Translations under genes and position numbers: made by a program
Notes under the pieces: generated by a model
What the model was told of the DNA's origin: nothing
The model's database searches: none
What the model saw: only the letters and a program-made list of their open reading frames with translations
Assembly: GCF_932526225.1 (NCBI RefSeq)
Contig: NC_064044.1
Coordinates: 191,001 to 255,000 of the forward strand
DNA length: 64,000 bases
Origin: Nematostella vectensis
Taxonomy: Eukaryota; Cnidaria; Anthozoa; Actiniaria; Edwardsiidae
Reading direction: 5' to 3'
In this document: piece by piece, positions 22,692 through 36,740 of the stretch
Layout of the letters: every line of letters begins with the position of its first letter
How positions within the stretch are numbered: position 1 is the stretch's first letter

Positions 22692-24703
22692 ATTCCCCTC
22701 CCCCTCTAAAAATGAAAATAATAATAATAATAATAGAACAAAACTAAAAAGAAAACAAACATAACAGAGACCCCCACCAACAATTTTGATTTTTTTTACT
22801 TTCCTTTAAAAGGGGAGTGTCATGGTTAAGAGATTTGCAATAGCTCTAGAGCCCTGACACAATGAACTTCAGTGAAATTCTAATACTGACTTATGAGCTT
22901 TTGGTACATTAGGGAGACTTTAAACAAAACAAAAAAAATGACCACAAACTGTCAATTAACATAGTTTTCAATATAATATTGCATATTATTTAATAAGGTA
23001 TTCACAGCTTTTAAAAAGTTCAACTGTTTGTTGACACTTAAAAGCCTACAATAATCACTGACTCCAGACATGCGCAGTACTATGCTGCTGCCCCTTTAAA
23101 GTAAAATACACTTTACTTAGTCAGCGTAGACAAAATTGCGGATTTTGTCAATATTCTAATATGAAGATGTCAATATTCTCCCCCTTACGTCTTTATTTCT
23201 ATTTATTTTATGATTTTCACATGATACCAAAACAGCGTCTTTTTTCTTCGCTAATTTGATGTCATGTACACAATAAAAGAGATGCGCCCGTGCGCATGGC
23301 GAGTCCCCAAGGGACCCAAGACGCCCAAATAGACCTCTATTTTTTGTCATCCACAATCTTGGCGAGCTGTGCGTGGCGTAACCGTATTACAGGCCTGGGA
23401 TCCTGGTTATTGTCCTCCCCATTAATGCGCGGTTTGGGATAACCTTGCAAGAGTGTTGTACAGCATATTCGCTCGGAAATATCGGTGCTTGGGGCCTTCG
23501 GGTTCTTTACAGCCTTCCGTAAAAGCCTTGTGCTGCCATACCGATTGGGTAATCCGTATGTATGGTTTCCGTTTTGTTCTTCAGACCGGGTTCGATCCCA
23601 GGCCAATGGGCTTTTTTTTTAGTTCGTTTTTTTTTCTTTGTGCTGGACCCCCTTAATTCTGATAGGTTTTGCGCAAAAATAATAAAAAAAGTGAGTTTGC
23701 AAAATAAGCTTGCTAGATTTATTGATTATATGTATTCAATTTGTTCCTAGGAAGTTAACAAAAAACACAAAGCAAAGAGTTTGAGGAAGTAAAAAAGTAT
23801 GTGAACTTTAATGTTCTATTTGAAGGGGTGCATTTTGTACAGGGAAGCATACATAGAATGCTTAACTGGTGGAGAGGGAAGAGGTAAAAGTTTATTGAGC
23901 ATAATTTCAATAATAGCAGGGGGAAGAGAGGGGCACTCTCTTCATACAATATTGCAGTTGTTACCTATTATTAAATAAGTTTGTAACATGTCTTTGTTTA
24001 TTAAGCAAGGTCTATTTCTGAGACAAGCAAACTCAAGTAAGGCTGTTGAAATAACAGGTGAGTGTTAAAAGAAAAACAATTATCTGATTAGAAAACTACT
24101 GTAGATTCCTTTACACCAAAATAAGAACAAACTTCATTTTGTTTGTTATTTATGAGGAACGAGATGAGCTCTACAAAGCCATAAAGAAATATGTATTGCT
24201 CATCTAAATTATACAAGTAAATGATAATATTAAAAAAGAACTACTGTAAGTAATTAGAGTGGTTTTCATTAACCCGTGAAACAAAGTGTGATAGTTAAAC
24301 GGTAATAGTTAGTAAAACACAAAAAAGAACAATAGAATCAGATCACCACAAAGTGTAATACGCTAAAGCATAGTTCACGGGTTAATGAAGGTTTTGACAT
24401 TTCAACCTTACATCCACATGAAAGTAATGCCTAATATCGAGTGCCCTACAGTAACTGTTTTGCAGTCAAGTTGTTTTCTGTTAGTAGGTAAAAAAATATT
24501 CTAAATAATAGTAATCATAGCTATGGTCACCACTTACACATATAGAACTTGTAATGAAAAGAAAGAAAAAATATATATATATTTATATATATGCAGTCAA
24601 ACAACAGAATTGCATGATAACCTTGAATATATTGAATAAAGGACTGCAAAAAAACATCTTTTGTACTAGTTGCTTGAATTGACCCTTGGCTATTTTTAGC
24701 TGA
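22692..24703 (+). repeat. Unit 12, subtype B
   Basis: 2012 bp. B box 23589-23599; TTAA element 24269-24385. It carries GCGCCCGTGCGC rather than the CAGT loop of units 6, 8 and 9, and GTAAAAAAGT. Confidence 0.97.
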
Positions 24704-26702
24704 ATTCCCCTCCCCCTCTAAAAAAGAAAATAATAATAATAATAGAACAAAACTAAAAAGAAAACAAACATAACAGAGACCCCCACCAACAATTTTGATT
24801 TTTTTTACTTTCCTTTAAAAGGGGAGTGTCATGGTTAAGAGATTTGCAATAGCTATAGAGCCCTGACACAATGAACTTCAGTGAAATTCTAATACTGACT
24901 TATGAGCTTTTGGTACATGTGGGAGACTTTAAACAAAACAAACAAAATGACCACAAACTGTCAATTAACATAGTTTGCAATATAATATTGCATATTATTT
25001 AATAAGGTATTCACAGCTTTTAAAAAGTTCAACTGTTTGTTGACACTTAAAAGCCTACAATAATCACTGACTCCAGACATGCGCAGTACTATGCTGCTGC
25101 CCCTTTAAAGTGAAATACAGCTTTACTTAGTCAGCGTAGACAAAATTGCGGATTTTGTCAATATTCTAATATGAAGATGTCAATATTCTCCCCCCTTACG
25201 TCTTTATTTCTATTTATTTTATGATTTTCACATGATACCAAAACAGCGTCTTTTTTCTTCGCTAATTTGATGTCATGTACACAATAAAAGAGATGCGCCC
25301 GTGCGCATGGCGAGTCCCCAAGGGACCCAAGACGCCCAAATAGACCTCTATTTTTTGTCATCCACAATCTCGGCGAGCTGTGCGTGGCGTAACCGTATTA
25401 CAGACCTGGGATCCTGGTTATTGTCCTCCCCATTAATGCGCGGGTTGGGATAACCTTGCAAGAGTGTTGTACAGCATATTCGCTCGGAAATATCGGTACT
25501 TGGGGCCTTCGGGTTCTTTACAGCCTTCCGTAAAAGCCTTGTGCTGCCATACCGATTGGGTAATCCGTATGTGTGGTTTCCGTTTTGTTCTTCAGACCGG
25601 GTTCGATCCCAGGCCAATGGGCTTTTTTTTTAGTTCCTTTTTTTTTCTTTGTGCTGGACCCCCTTAATCCTGATAGGTTTTGCGCAAAAATAATAAAAAA
25701 AGTGAGTTTGCAAAATAAGCTTGCTAGCTTTATTGATTATATGTATTCAATTTGTTCCTAGGAAGTTAACAAAAAACACAAAGCAAAGAGTTTGAGGAAG
25801 TAAACAAGTATGTGAACTTTAATGTTCTATTTGAAGGGGTGCATTTTGTACAGGGAAGCATACATAGAATGCTTAACTGGTGGAGAGGGAAGAGGTAAAA
25901 GTTTATTGAGCATAATTTCAACAATAGCAGGGGGAAGAGAGGGGCACTCTCTTCATACAATATTGCAGTTGTTACCTATTATTAAATAAGTTTGTAACAT
26001 GTCTTTCTTTTTAAGCAAGGTCTATTTCTGAGACAAGCAAACTCAAGTAAGGCTGTTGAAATAACAGGTGAGTGTTAAAAGAAAAACAATTATCTGATTA
26101 GAAAACTACTGTAGATTCCTTTGCACCAAAATAAGAACAAACTTCATTTTGTTTGTTATTTATGAGGAACGAGATGAGCTCTACAAAGCCATAAAGAAAT
26201 ATGTATTGCTCATCTAAATTATACAAGTAAATAATAATATTAAAAAAGAACTACTGTAAGTAATTAGAGTGGTTTTCATTAACCCGTGAAACAAAGTGTG
26301 ATAGTTAAACGGTAATAGTTAGTAAAACACAAAAAAGTACAATAGAATCAGATCACCACAAAGTGTAATACGCTAAAGCGTAGTTCACGGGTTAATGAAG
26401 GTTTTGACATTTCAACCTTACATCCACATGAAAGTAATGCCTAATATCGAGTGCCCTACAGTAAGTGTTTTGCAGTCAAGTTGTTTTCTGTTAGTAGGTA
26501 AAAAAATATTCTAAATAATAGTAATCATAGCTATTGTCACCACTTACACATATAGAACTTGTAATTAAAAGAAAGAAAAAAATATATATATGCAGTCAAA
26601 CAACAGAATTGCATGATAACCTTGAATATATTGAATAAAGGACTGCAAAAAAACATCTTTTGTACTAGTTGCTTGAATTGACCCTTGGCTATTTTTAGCT
26701 GA
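24704..26702 (+). repeat. Unit 13, subtype A2
   Basis: 1999 bp. B box 25600-25610; TTAA element 26279-26395. A2 markers plus TAGTTTGCAAT and AAGTGAAATACAGC. The private change CAGACCTGGG breaks one pair of the 11-bp closing stem of the core. Confidence 0.97.
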
Positions 26703-28714
26703 ATTCCCCTCCCCCTCTAAAAATGAAAATAATAATAATAATAATAGAACAAAACTAAAAAGAAAACAAACATAACAGAGACCCCCACCAACAATTTTGA
26801 TTTTTTTTACTTTCCTTTAAAAGGGGAGTGTCATGGTTAAGAGATTTGCAATAGCTCTAGAGCCCTGACACAATGAACTTCAGTGAAATTCTAATACTGA
26901 CTTATGAGCTTTTGGTACATTAGGGAGACTTTAAACAAAACAAAAAAAATGACCACAAACTGTCAATTAACATAGTTTTCAATATAATATTGCATATTAT
27001 TTAATAAGGTATTCACAGCTTTTAAAAAGTTCAACTGTTTGTTGACACTTAAAAGCCTACAATAATCACTGACTCCAGACATGCGCAGTACTATGCTGCT
27101 GCCCCTTTAAAGTAAAATACACTTTACTTAGTCAGCGTAGACAAAATTGCGGATTTTGTCAATATTCTAATATGAAGATGTCAATATTCTCCCCCTTACG
27201 TCTTTATTTCTATTTATTTTATGATTTTCACATGATACCAAAACAGCGTCTTTTTTCTTCGCTAATTTGATGTCATGTACACAATAAAAGAGATGCGCCC
27301 GTGCGCATGGCGAGTCCCCAAGGGACCCAAGACGCCCAAATAGACCTCTATTGTTTGTCATCCACAATCTTGGCGAGCTGTGCGTGGCGTAACCGTATTA
27401 CAGGCCTGGGATCCTGGTTATTGTCCTCCCCATTAATGCGCGGTTTGGGATAACCTTGCAAGAGTGTTGTACAGCATATTCGCTCGGAAATATCGGTGCT
27501 TGGGGCCTTCGGGTTCTTTACAGCCTTCCGTAAAAGCCTTGTGCTGCCATACCGATTGGGTAATCCGTATGTATGGTTTCCGTTTTGTTCTTCAGACCGG
27601 GTTCGATCCCAGGCCAATGGGCTTTTTTTTTAGTTCGTTTTTTTTTCTTTGTGCTGGACCCCCTTAATTCTGATAGGTTTTGCGCAAAAATAATAAAAAA
27701 AGTGAGTTTGCAAAATATGCTTGCTAGATTTATTGATTATATGTATTCAATTTGTTCCTAGGAAGTTAACAAAAAACACAAAGCAAAGAGTTTGAGGAAG
27801 TAAACAAGTATGTGAACTTTAATGTTCTATTTGAAGGGGTGCATTTTGTACAGGGAAGCATACATAGAATGCTTAACTGGTGGAGAGGGAAGAGGTAAAA
27901 GTTTATTGAGCATAATTTCAATAATAGCAGGGGGAAGAGAGGGGCACTCTCTTCATACAATATTGCAGTTGTTACCTATTATTAAATAAGTTTGTAACAT
28001 GTCTTTGTTTATTAAGCAAGGTCTATTTCTGAGACAAGCAAACTCAAGTAAGGCTGTTGAAATAACAGGTGAGTGTTAAAAGAAAAACAATTATCTGATT
28101 AGAAAACTACTGTAGATTCCTTTACACCAAAATAAGAACAAACTTCATTTTGTTTGTTATTTATGAGGAACGAGATGAGCTCTACAAAGCCATAAAGAAA
28201 TATGTATTGCTCATCTAAATTATACAAGTAAATGATAATATTAAAAAAGAACTACTGTAAGTAATTAGAGTGGTTTTCATTAACCCGTGAAACAAAGTGT
28301 GATAGTTAAATGGTAATAGTTAGTAAAACACAAAAAAGAACAATAGAATCAGATCACCACAAAGTGTAATACGCTAAAGCATAGTTCACGGGTTAATGAA
28401 GGTTTTGACATTTCAACCTTACATCCACATGAAAGTAATGCCTAATATCGAGTGCCCTACAGTAACTGTTTTGCAGTCAAGTTGTTTTCTGTTAGTAGGT
28501 AAAAAAATATTCTAAATAATAGTAATCATAGCTATGGTCACCACTTACACATATAGAACTTGTAATGAAAAGAAAGAAAAAATATATATATATTTATATA
28601 TATGCAGTCAAACAACAGAATTGCATGATAACCTTGAATATATTGAATAAAGGACTGCAAAAAAACATCTTTTGTACTAGTTGCTTGAATTGACCCTTGG
28701 CTATTTTTAGCTGA
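26703..28714 (+). repeat. Unit 14, subtype B
   Basis: 2012 bp. B box 27600-27610; TTAA element 28280-28396. AAATATGCTTG is shared only with unit 25. TTAAATGGTAATAG is shared with units 16 and 25. Confidence 0.97.
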
Positions 28715-30716
28715 ATTCCCCTCCCCCTCTAAAAAAGAAAATAATAATAATAATAGAACAAAACTAAAAAGAAAACAAACATAACAGAGACCCCCACCAA
28801 CAATTTTGATTTTTTTTACTTTCCTTTAAAAGGGGAGTGTCATGGTTAAGAGATTTGCAATAGCTCTAGAGCCCTGACACAATGAACTTCAGTGAAATTC
28901 TAATACTGACTTATGAGCTTTTGGTACATGTGGGAGACTTTAAACAAAACAAACAAAATGACCACAAACTGTCAATTAACATAGTTTTCAATATAATATT
29001 GCATATTATTTAATAAGGTATTCACAGCTTTTAAAAAGTTCAACTGTTTGTTGACACTTAAAAGCCTACAATAATCACTGACTCCAGACATGCGCAGTAC
29101 TATGCTGCTGCCCCTTTAAAGTGAAATACAGCTTTACTTAGTCAGCGTAGACAAAATTGCGGATTTTGTCAATATTCTAATATAAAGATGTCAATATTCT
29201 CCCCCCTTACGTCTTTATTTCTATTTATTTTATGATTTTCACATGATACCAAAACAGCGTCTTTTTTCTTCGCTAATTTGATGTCATGTACACAATAAAA
29301 GAGATGCGCCCGTGCGCATGGCGAGTCCCCAAGGGACCCAAGACGCCCAAATAGACCTCTATTTTTTGTCATCCACAATCTCGGCGAGCTGTGCGTGGCG
29401 TAACCGTATTACAGGCCTGGGATCCTGGTTATTGTCCTCCCCATTAATGCGCGGGTTGGGATAACCTTGCAAGAGTGTTGTACAGCATATTCGCTCGGAA
29501 ATATCGGTACTTGGGGCCTTCGGGTTCTTTACAGCCTTCCGTAAAAGCCTTGTGCTGCCATACCGATTGGGTAATCCGTATGTGTTGTTTCCGTTTTGTT
29601 CTTCAGACCGGGTTCGATCCCAGGCCAATGGGCTTTTTTTTAGTTCCTTTTTTTTTCTTTGTGCTGGACCCCCTTAATCCTGATAGGTTTTGCGCAAAAA
29701 TAATAAAAAAAGTGAGTTTGCAAAATAAGCTTGCTAGCTTTATTGATTATATGTATTCAATTTGTTCCTAGGAAGTTAACAAAAAACACAAAGCAAAGAG
29801 TTTGAGGAAGTAAACAAGTATGTGAACTTTAATGTTCTATTTGAAGGGGTGCATTTTGTACAGGGAAGCATACGTAGAATGCTTAACTGGTGGAGAGGGA
29901 AGAGGTAAAAGTTTATTTAGCATAATTTCAACAATAGCAGGGGGAAGAGAGGGGCACTCTCTTCATACAATATTGCAGTTGTTACCTATTATTAAATAAG
30001 TTTGTAACATGTCTTTGTTTATTAAGCAAGGTCTATTTCTGAGGCAAGCAAACTCAAGTAAGGCTGTTGAAATAACAGGTGAGTGTTAAAAGAAAAACAA
30101 TTATCTGATTAGAAAACTACTGTAGATTCCTTTGCACCAAAATAAGAACAAACTTCATTTTGTTTGTTATTTATGAGGAACGAGATGAGCTCTACAAAGC
30201 CATAAAGAAATATGTATTGCTCATCTAAATTATACAAGTAAATAATAATATTAAAAAAGAACTACTGTAAGTAATTAGAGTGGTTTTCATTGACCCGTGA
30301 AACAAAGTGTGATAGTTAAACGGTAATAGTTAGTAAAACACAAAAAAGTACAATAGAATCAGATCACCACAAAGTGTAATACACTAAAGCGTAGTTCACG
30401 GTTTAATGAAGGTTTTGACATTTCAACCTTACATCCACATGAAAGTAATGCCTAATATCGAGTGCCCTACAGTAAGTGTTTTGCAGTCAAGTTGTTTTCT
30501 GTTAGTAGGTACAAAAATATTCTAAATAATAGTAATCATAGCTATGGTCACCACTTACACATATAGAACTTGTAATGAAAAGAAAGAAACAAAATATATA
30601 TATATGCAGTCAAACAACAGAATTGCATTATAACCTTGAATATATTGCATAAAGGACTGCAAAAACACATCTTTTGTACTAGTTGCTTGAATTGACCCTT
30701 GGCTATTTTTAGCTGA
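28715..30716 (+). repeat. Unit 15, subtype D
   Basis: 2002 bp. B box 29611-29621; TTAA-type element 30290-30406 with both ends altered (TTGACCC and GGTTTAA). D markers: GTGTTGTTTCC, TTTATTTAGC, GAGGCAAG, GGTACAAAAAT, GCATTATAACC and ATTGCATAAAG. Confidence 0.97.
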
Positions 30717-32728
30717 ATTCCCTTCCCCCTCTAAAAAAAAAAATAATAATAATAATAGAACAAAACTAAAAAGAAAACAAACATAACAGAGACCCCCACC
30801 AACAATTTTGATTTTTTGTACTTTCCTTTAAAAGGGGAGTGTCATGGTTAAGAGATTTGCAATAGCTCTAGAGCCCTGACACAATGAACTTCAGTGAAAT
30901 TCTAATACTGACTTATGAGCTTTTGGTACATGTGGGAGACTTTAAACAAAACAAAACAAATGACCACAAACTGTCAATTAACATAGTTTTCAATATAATA
31001 TTGCATATTATTAAATAAGGTATTCACAGCTTTTGAAAAGTTCAACTGTTTGTTGACACTTAAAAGCCTACAATAATCACTGACTCTAGACATGCGCAGT
31101 ACTATGCTGCTGCCCCTTTAAAGTAAAATACACTTTACTTAGTCAGCGTAGACAAAATTGCGGATTTTGTCAATATTCTAATATGAAGATGTCAATATTC
31201 TCCCCCCTTACGTCTTTATTTCTATTTATTTTATGATTTTCACATGATACCAAAACAGCGTCTTTTTTCTTCGCTAATTTGATGTCATGTACACAATAAA
31301 AGAGATGCGCCCGTGCGCATGGCGAGTCCCCAAGGGACCCAAGACGCCCAAATAGACCTCTATTTTTTGTCATCCACAATCTCGGCGAGCTGTGCGTGGC
31401 GTAACCGTATTACAGGCCTGGGATCCTGGTTATTGTCCTCCCCATTAATGCGCGGGTTGGGATAACCTTGCAAGAGTGTTGTACAGTATATTCGCTCGGA
31501 AATATCGGTGCTTGGGGCCTTCGGGTTCTTTACAGCCTTCCGTAAAAGCCTTGTGCTGCCATACCGATTGGGTAATCCGTATGTATTGTTTCCGTTTTGT
31601 TCTTCAGACCGGGTTCGATCCCAGGCCAATGGGCTTTTTTTTTAGTTCCTTTTTTTTTCTTTGTGCTGGACCCCCTTAATCCTGATAGGTTTTGCGCAAA
31701 AATAATAAAAAAAGTGAGTTTGCAAAATAAGCTTGCTAGCTTTATTGATTATATGTATTCAATTTGTTCCTAGGAAGTTAACAAAAAACACAAAGCAAAG
31801 AGTTTGAGGAAGTAAACAAGTATGTGAACTTTAATGTTCTATTTGAAGGGGTGCATTTTGTACAGGGAAGCATACATAGAATGCTTAACTGGTGGAGAGG
31901 GAAGAGGTAAAAGTTTATTTAGCATAATTTCAACAATAGCAGGGGGAAGAGAGGGGCACTCTCTTCATACAATATTGCAGTTGTTACCTATTATTAAATA
32001 AGTTTGTAACATGTCTTTGTTTATTAAGCAAGGTCTATTTCTGAGACAAGCAAACTCAAGTAAGGCTGTTGAAATAACAGGTGAGTGTTAAAAGAAAAAC
32101 AATTATCTGATTAGAAAACTACTGTAGATTCCTTTGCACCAAAATAAGAACAAACTTCATTTTGTTTGTTATTTATGAGGAACGAGATGAGCTCTACAAA
32201 GCCATAAAGAAATATGTATTGCTCATCTAAATTATACAAGTAAATGATAATATTAAAAAAGAACTACTGTAAGTAATTAGAGTGGTTTTCATTAACCCGT
32301 GAAACAAAGTGTGATAGTTAAATGGTAATAGTTAGTAAAACACAAAAAAGAACAATAGAATCAGATCACCACAAAGTGTAATACGCTAAAGCATAGTTCA
32401 CGGGTTAATGAAGGTTTTGACATTTCAACCTTACATCCACATGAAAGTAATGCCTAATATCGAGTGCCCTACAGTAACTGTTTTGCAGTCAAGTTGTTTT
32501 CTGTTAGTAGGTAAAAAAATATTCTAAATAATAGTAATCATAGCTATGGTCACCACTTACACATATAGAACTTGTAATGAAAAGAAAGAAAAAATATATA
32601 TATATATTTATATATATGCAGTCAAACAACAGAATTGCATGATAACCTTGAATATATTGAATAAAGGACTGCAAAAAAACATCTTTTGTACTAGTTGCTT
32701 GAATTGACCCTTGGCTATTTTTAGCTGA
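30717..32728 (+). repeat. Unit 16, mosaic D to B
   Basis: 2012 bp. B box 31612-31622; TTAA element 32292-32408. The 5' part matches unit 30 (CCCTTCC head, ATTAAATAAGG, TTTTGAAAAG, ACAGTATATTC, GTATTGTTTCC). From about 32240 it is B-type like unit 14 (AATGATAA, TTAAATGG, GCATAGTTC, TTT-interrupted AT tail). Confidence 0.97.
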
Positions 32729-34728
32729 ATTCCCCTCCCCCTCTAAAAAAGAAAATAATAATAATAATAGAACAAAACTAAAAAGAAAACAAACATAACA
32801 GAGACCCCCACCAACAATTTTGATTTTTTTTACTTTCCTTTAAAAGGGGAGTGTCATGGTTAAGAGATTTGCAATAGCTATAGAGCCCTGACACAATGAA
32901 CTTCAGTGAAATTCTAATACTGACTTATGAGCTTTTGGTACATGTGGGAGACTTTAAACAAAACAAACAAAATGACCACAAACTGTCAATTAACATAGTT
33001 TGCAATATAATATTGCATATTATTTAATAAGGTATTCACAGCTTTTAAAAAGTTCAACTGTTTGTTGACACTTAAAAGCCTACAATAATCACTGACTCCA
33101 GACATGCGCAGTACTATGCTGCTGCCCCTTTAAAGTGAAATACAGCTTTACTTAGTCAGCGTAGACAAAATTGCGGATTTTGTCAATATTCTAATATGAA
33201 GATGTCAATATTCTCCCCCCTTACGTCTTTATTTCTATTTATTTTATGATTTTTACATGATACCAAAACAGCGTCTTTTTTCTTCGCTAATTTGATGTCA
33301 TGTACACAATAAAAGAGATGCGCCCGTGCGCATGGCGAGTCCCCAAGGGACCCAAGACGCCCAAATAGACCTCTATTTTTTGTCATCCACAATCTCGGCG
33401 AGCTGTGCGTGGCGTAACCGTATTACAGGCCTGGGATCCTGGTTATTGTCCTCCCCATTAATGCGCGGGTTGGGATAACCTTGCAAGAGTGTTGTACAGC
33501 ATATTCGCTCGGAAATATCGGTACTTGGGGCCTTCGGGTTCTTTACAGCCTTCCGTAAAAGCCTTGTGCTGCCATACCGATTGGATAATCCGTATGTATG
33601 GTTTCCGTTTTGTTCTTCAGACCGGGTTCGATCCCAGGCCAATGGGCTTTTTTTTTTAGTTCGTTTTTTTTCTTTGTGCTGGACCCCCTTAATCCTGATA
33701 GGTTTTGCGCAAAAATAATAAAAAAAGTGAGTTTGCAAAATAAGCTTGCTAGATTTATTGATTATATGTATTCAATTTGTTCCTAGGAAGTTAACAAAAA
33801 ACACAAAGCAAAGAGTTTGAGGAAGTAAAAAAGTATGTGAACTTTAATGTTCTATTTGAAGGGGTGCATTTTGTACAGGGAAGCATACATAGAATGCTTA
33901 ACTGGTGGAGAGGGAAGAGGTAAAAGTTTATTGAGCATAATTTCAACAATAGCAGGGGGAAGAGAGGGGCACTCTCTTCATACAATATTGCAGTTGTTAC
34001 CTATTATTAAATAAGTTTGTAACATGTCTTTGTTTATTAAGCAAGGTCTATTTCTGAGACAAGCAAACTCAAGTAAGGCTGTTGAAATAACAGGTGAGTG
34101 TTAAAAGAAAAACAATTATCTGATTAGAAAACTACTGTAGATTCCTTTGCACCAAAATAAGAACAAACTTCATTTTGTTTGTTATTTATGAGGAACGAGA
34201 TGAGCTCTACAAAGCCATAAAGAAATATGTATTGCAAATCTAAATTATACAAGTAAATAATAATATTAAAAAAGAACTACTGTAAGTAATTAGAGTGGTT
34301 TTCATTAACCCGTGAAACAAAGTGTGATAGTTAAACGGTAATAGTTAATAAAACACAAAAAAGTACAATAGAATCAGATCACCACAAAGTGTAATACGCT
34401 AAAGCGTAGTTCACGGGTTAATGAAGGTTTTGACATTTCAACCTTACATCCACATGAAAGTAATGCCTAATATCGAGTGCCCTACAGTAAGTGTTTTGCA
34501 GTCAAGTTGTTTTCTGTTAGTAGGTAAAAAAATATTCTAAATAATAGTAATCATAGCTATTGTCACCACTTACACATATAGAACTTGTAATTAAAAGAAA
34601 GAAAAAAATATATATATGCAGTCAAACAACAGAATTGCATGATAACCTTGAATATATTGAATAAAGGACTGCAAAAAAACATCTTTTGTACTAGTTGCTT
34701 GAATTGACCCTTGGCTATTTTTAGCTGA
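32729..34728 (+). repeat. Unit 17, subtype A
   Basis: 2000 bp. B box 33625-33635; TTAA element 34305-34421. TTTTTACATG is shared only with unit 20. GATTGGATAATC is a private hairpin-loop change. Confidence 0.97.
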
Positions 34729-36740
34729 ATTCCCCTCCCCCTCTAAAAATGAAAATAATAATAATAATAATAGAACAAAACTAAAAAGAAAACAAACATA
34801 ACAGAGACCCCCACCAACAATTTTGATTTTTTTTACTTTCCTTTAAAAGGGGAGTGTCATGGTTAAGAGATTTGCAATAGCTCTAGAGCCCTGACACAAT
34901 GAACTTCAGTGAAATTCTAATACTGACTTATGAGCTTTTGGTACATTAGGGAGACTTTAAACAAAACAAAAAAAATGACCACAAACTGTCAATTAACATA
35001 GTTTTCAATATAATATTGCATATTATTTAATAAGGTATTCACAGCTTTTAAAAAGTTCAACTGTTTGTTGACACTTAAAAGCCTACAATAATCACTGACT
35101 CCAGACATGCGCAGTACTATGCTGCTGCCCCTTTAAAGTAAAATACACTTTACTTAGTCAGCGTAGACAAAATTGCGGATTTTGTCAATATTCTAATATG
35201 AAGATGTCAATATTCTCCCCCTTACGTCTTTATTTCTATTTATTTTATGATTTTCACATGATACCAAAACAGCGTCTTTTTTCTTCGCTAATTTGATGTC
35301 ATGTACACAATAAAAGAGATGCGCCAGTGCGCATGGCGAGTCCCCAAGGGACCCAAGACGCCCAAATAGACCTCTATTTTTTGTCATCCACAATCTTGGC
35401 GAGCTGTGCGTGGCGTAACCGTATTACAGGCCTGGGATCCTGGTTATTGTCCTCCCCATTAATGCGCGGGTTGGGATAACCTTGCAAGAGTGTTGTACAG
35501 CATATTCGCTCGGAAATATCGGTGCTTGGGGCCTTCGGGTTCTTTACAGCCTTCCGTAAAAGCCTTGTGCTGCCATACCGATTGGGTAATCCGTATGTAT
35601 GGTTTCCGTTTTGTTCTTCAGACCGGGTTCGATCCCAGGCCAATGGGCTTTTTTTTTAGTTCGTTTTTTTTTCTTTGTGCTGGACCCCCTTAATTCTGAT
35701 AGGTTTTGCGCAAAAATAATAAAAAAAGTGAGTTTGCAAAATAAGCTTGCTAGATTTATTGATTATATGTATTCAATTTGTTCCTAGGAAGTTAACAAAA
35801 AACACAAAGCAAAGAGTTTGAGGAAGTAAAAAAGTATGTGAACTTTAATGTTCTATTTGAAGGGGTGCATTTTGTACAGGGAAGCATACATAGAATGCTT
35901 AACTGGTGGAGAGGGAAGAGGTAAAAGTTTATTGAGCATAATTTCAACAATAGCAGGGGGAAGAGAGGGGCACTCTCTTCATACAATATTGCAGTTGTTA
36001 CCTATTATTAAATAAGTTTGTAACATGTCTTTGTTTATTAAGCAAGGTCTATTTCTGAGACAAGCAAACTCAAGTAAGGCTGTTGAAATAACAGGTGAGT
36101 GTTAAAAGAAAAACAATTATCTGATTAGAAAACTACTGTAGATTCCTTTACACCAAAATAAGAACAAACTTCATTTTGTTTGTTATTTATGAGGAACGAG
36201 ATGAGCTCTACAAAGCCATAAAGAAATATGTATTGCTCATCTAAATTATACAAGTAAATGATAATATTAAAAAAGAACTACTGTAAGTAATTAGAGTGGT
36301 TTTCATTAACCCGTGAAACAAAGTGTGATAGTTAAACGGTAATAGTTAGTAAAACACAAAAAAGAACAATAGAATCAGATCACCACAAAGTGTAATACGC
36401 TAAAGCATAGTTCACGGGTTAATGAAGGTTTTGACATTTCAACCTTACATCCACATGAAAGTAATGCCTAATATCGAGTGCCCTACAGTAACTGTTTTGC
36501 AGTCAAGTTGTTTTCTGTTAGTAGGTAAAAAAATATTCTAAATAATAGTAATCATAGCTATGGTCACCACTTACACATATAGAACTTGTAATGAAAAGAA
36601 AGAAAAAATATATATATATTTATATATATGCAGTCAAACAACAGAATTGCATGATAACCTTGAATATATTGAATAAAGGACTGCAAAAAAACATCTTTTG
36701 TACTAGTTGCTTGAATTGACCCTTGGCTATTTTTAGCTGA
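34729..36740 (+). repeat. Unit 18, subtype B
   Basis: 2012 bp. B box 35626-35636; TTAA element 36306-36422. It has the CAGT loop variant in the first core hairpin, GCGCGGGTTGGG, GTAAAAAAGT and TTTCAACAATAGC. Confidence 0.97.
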
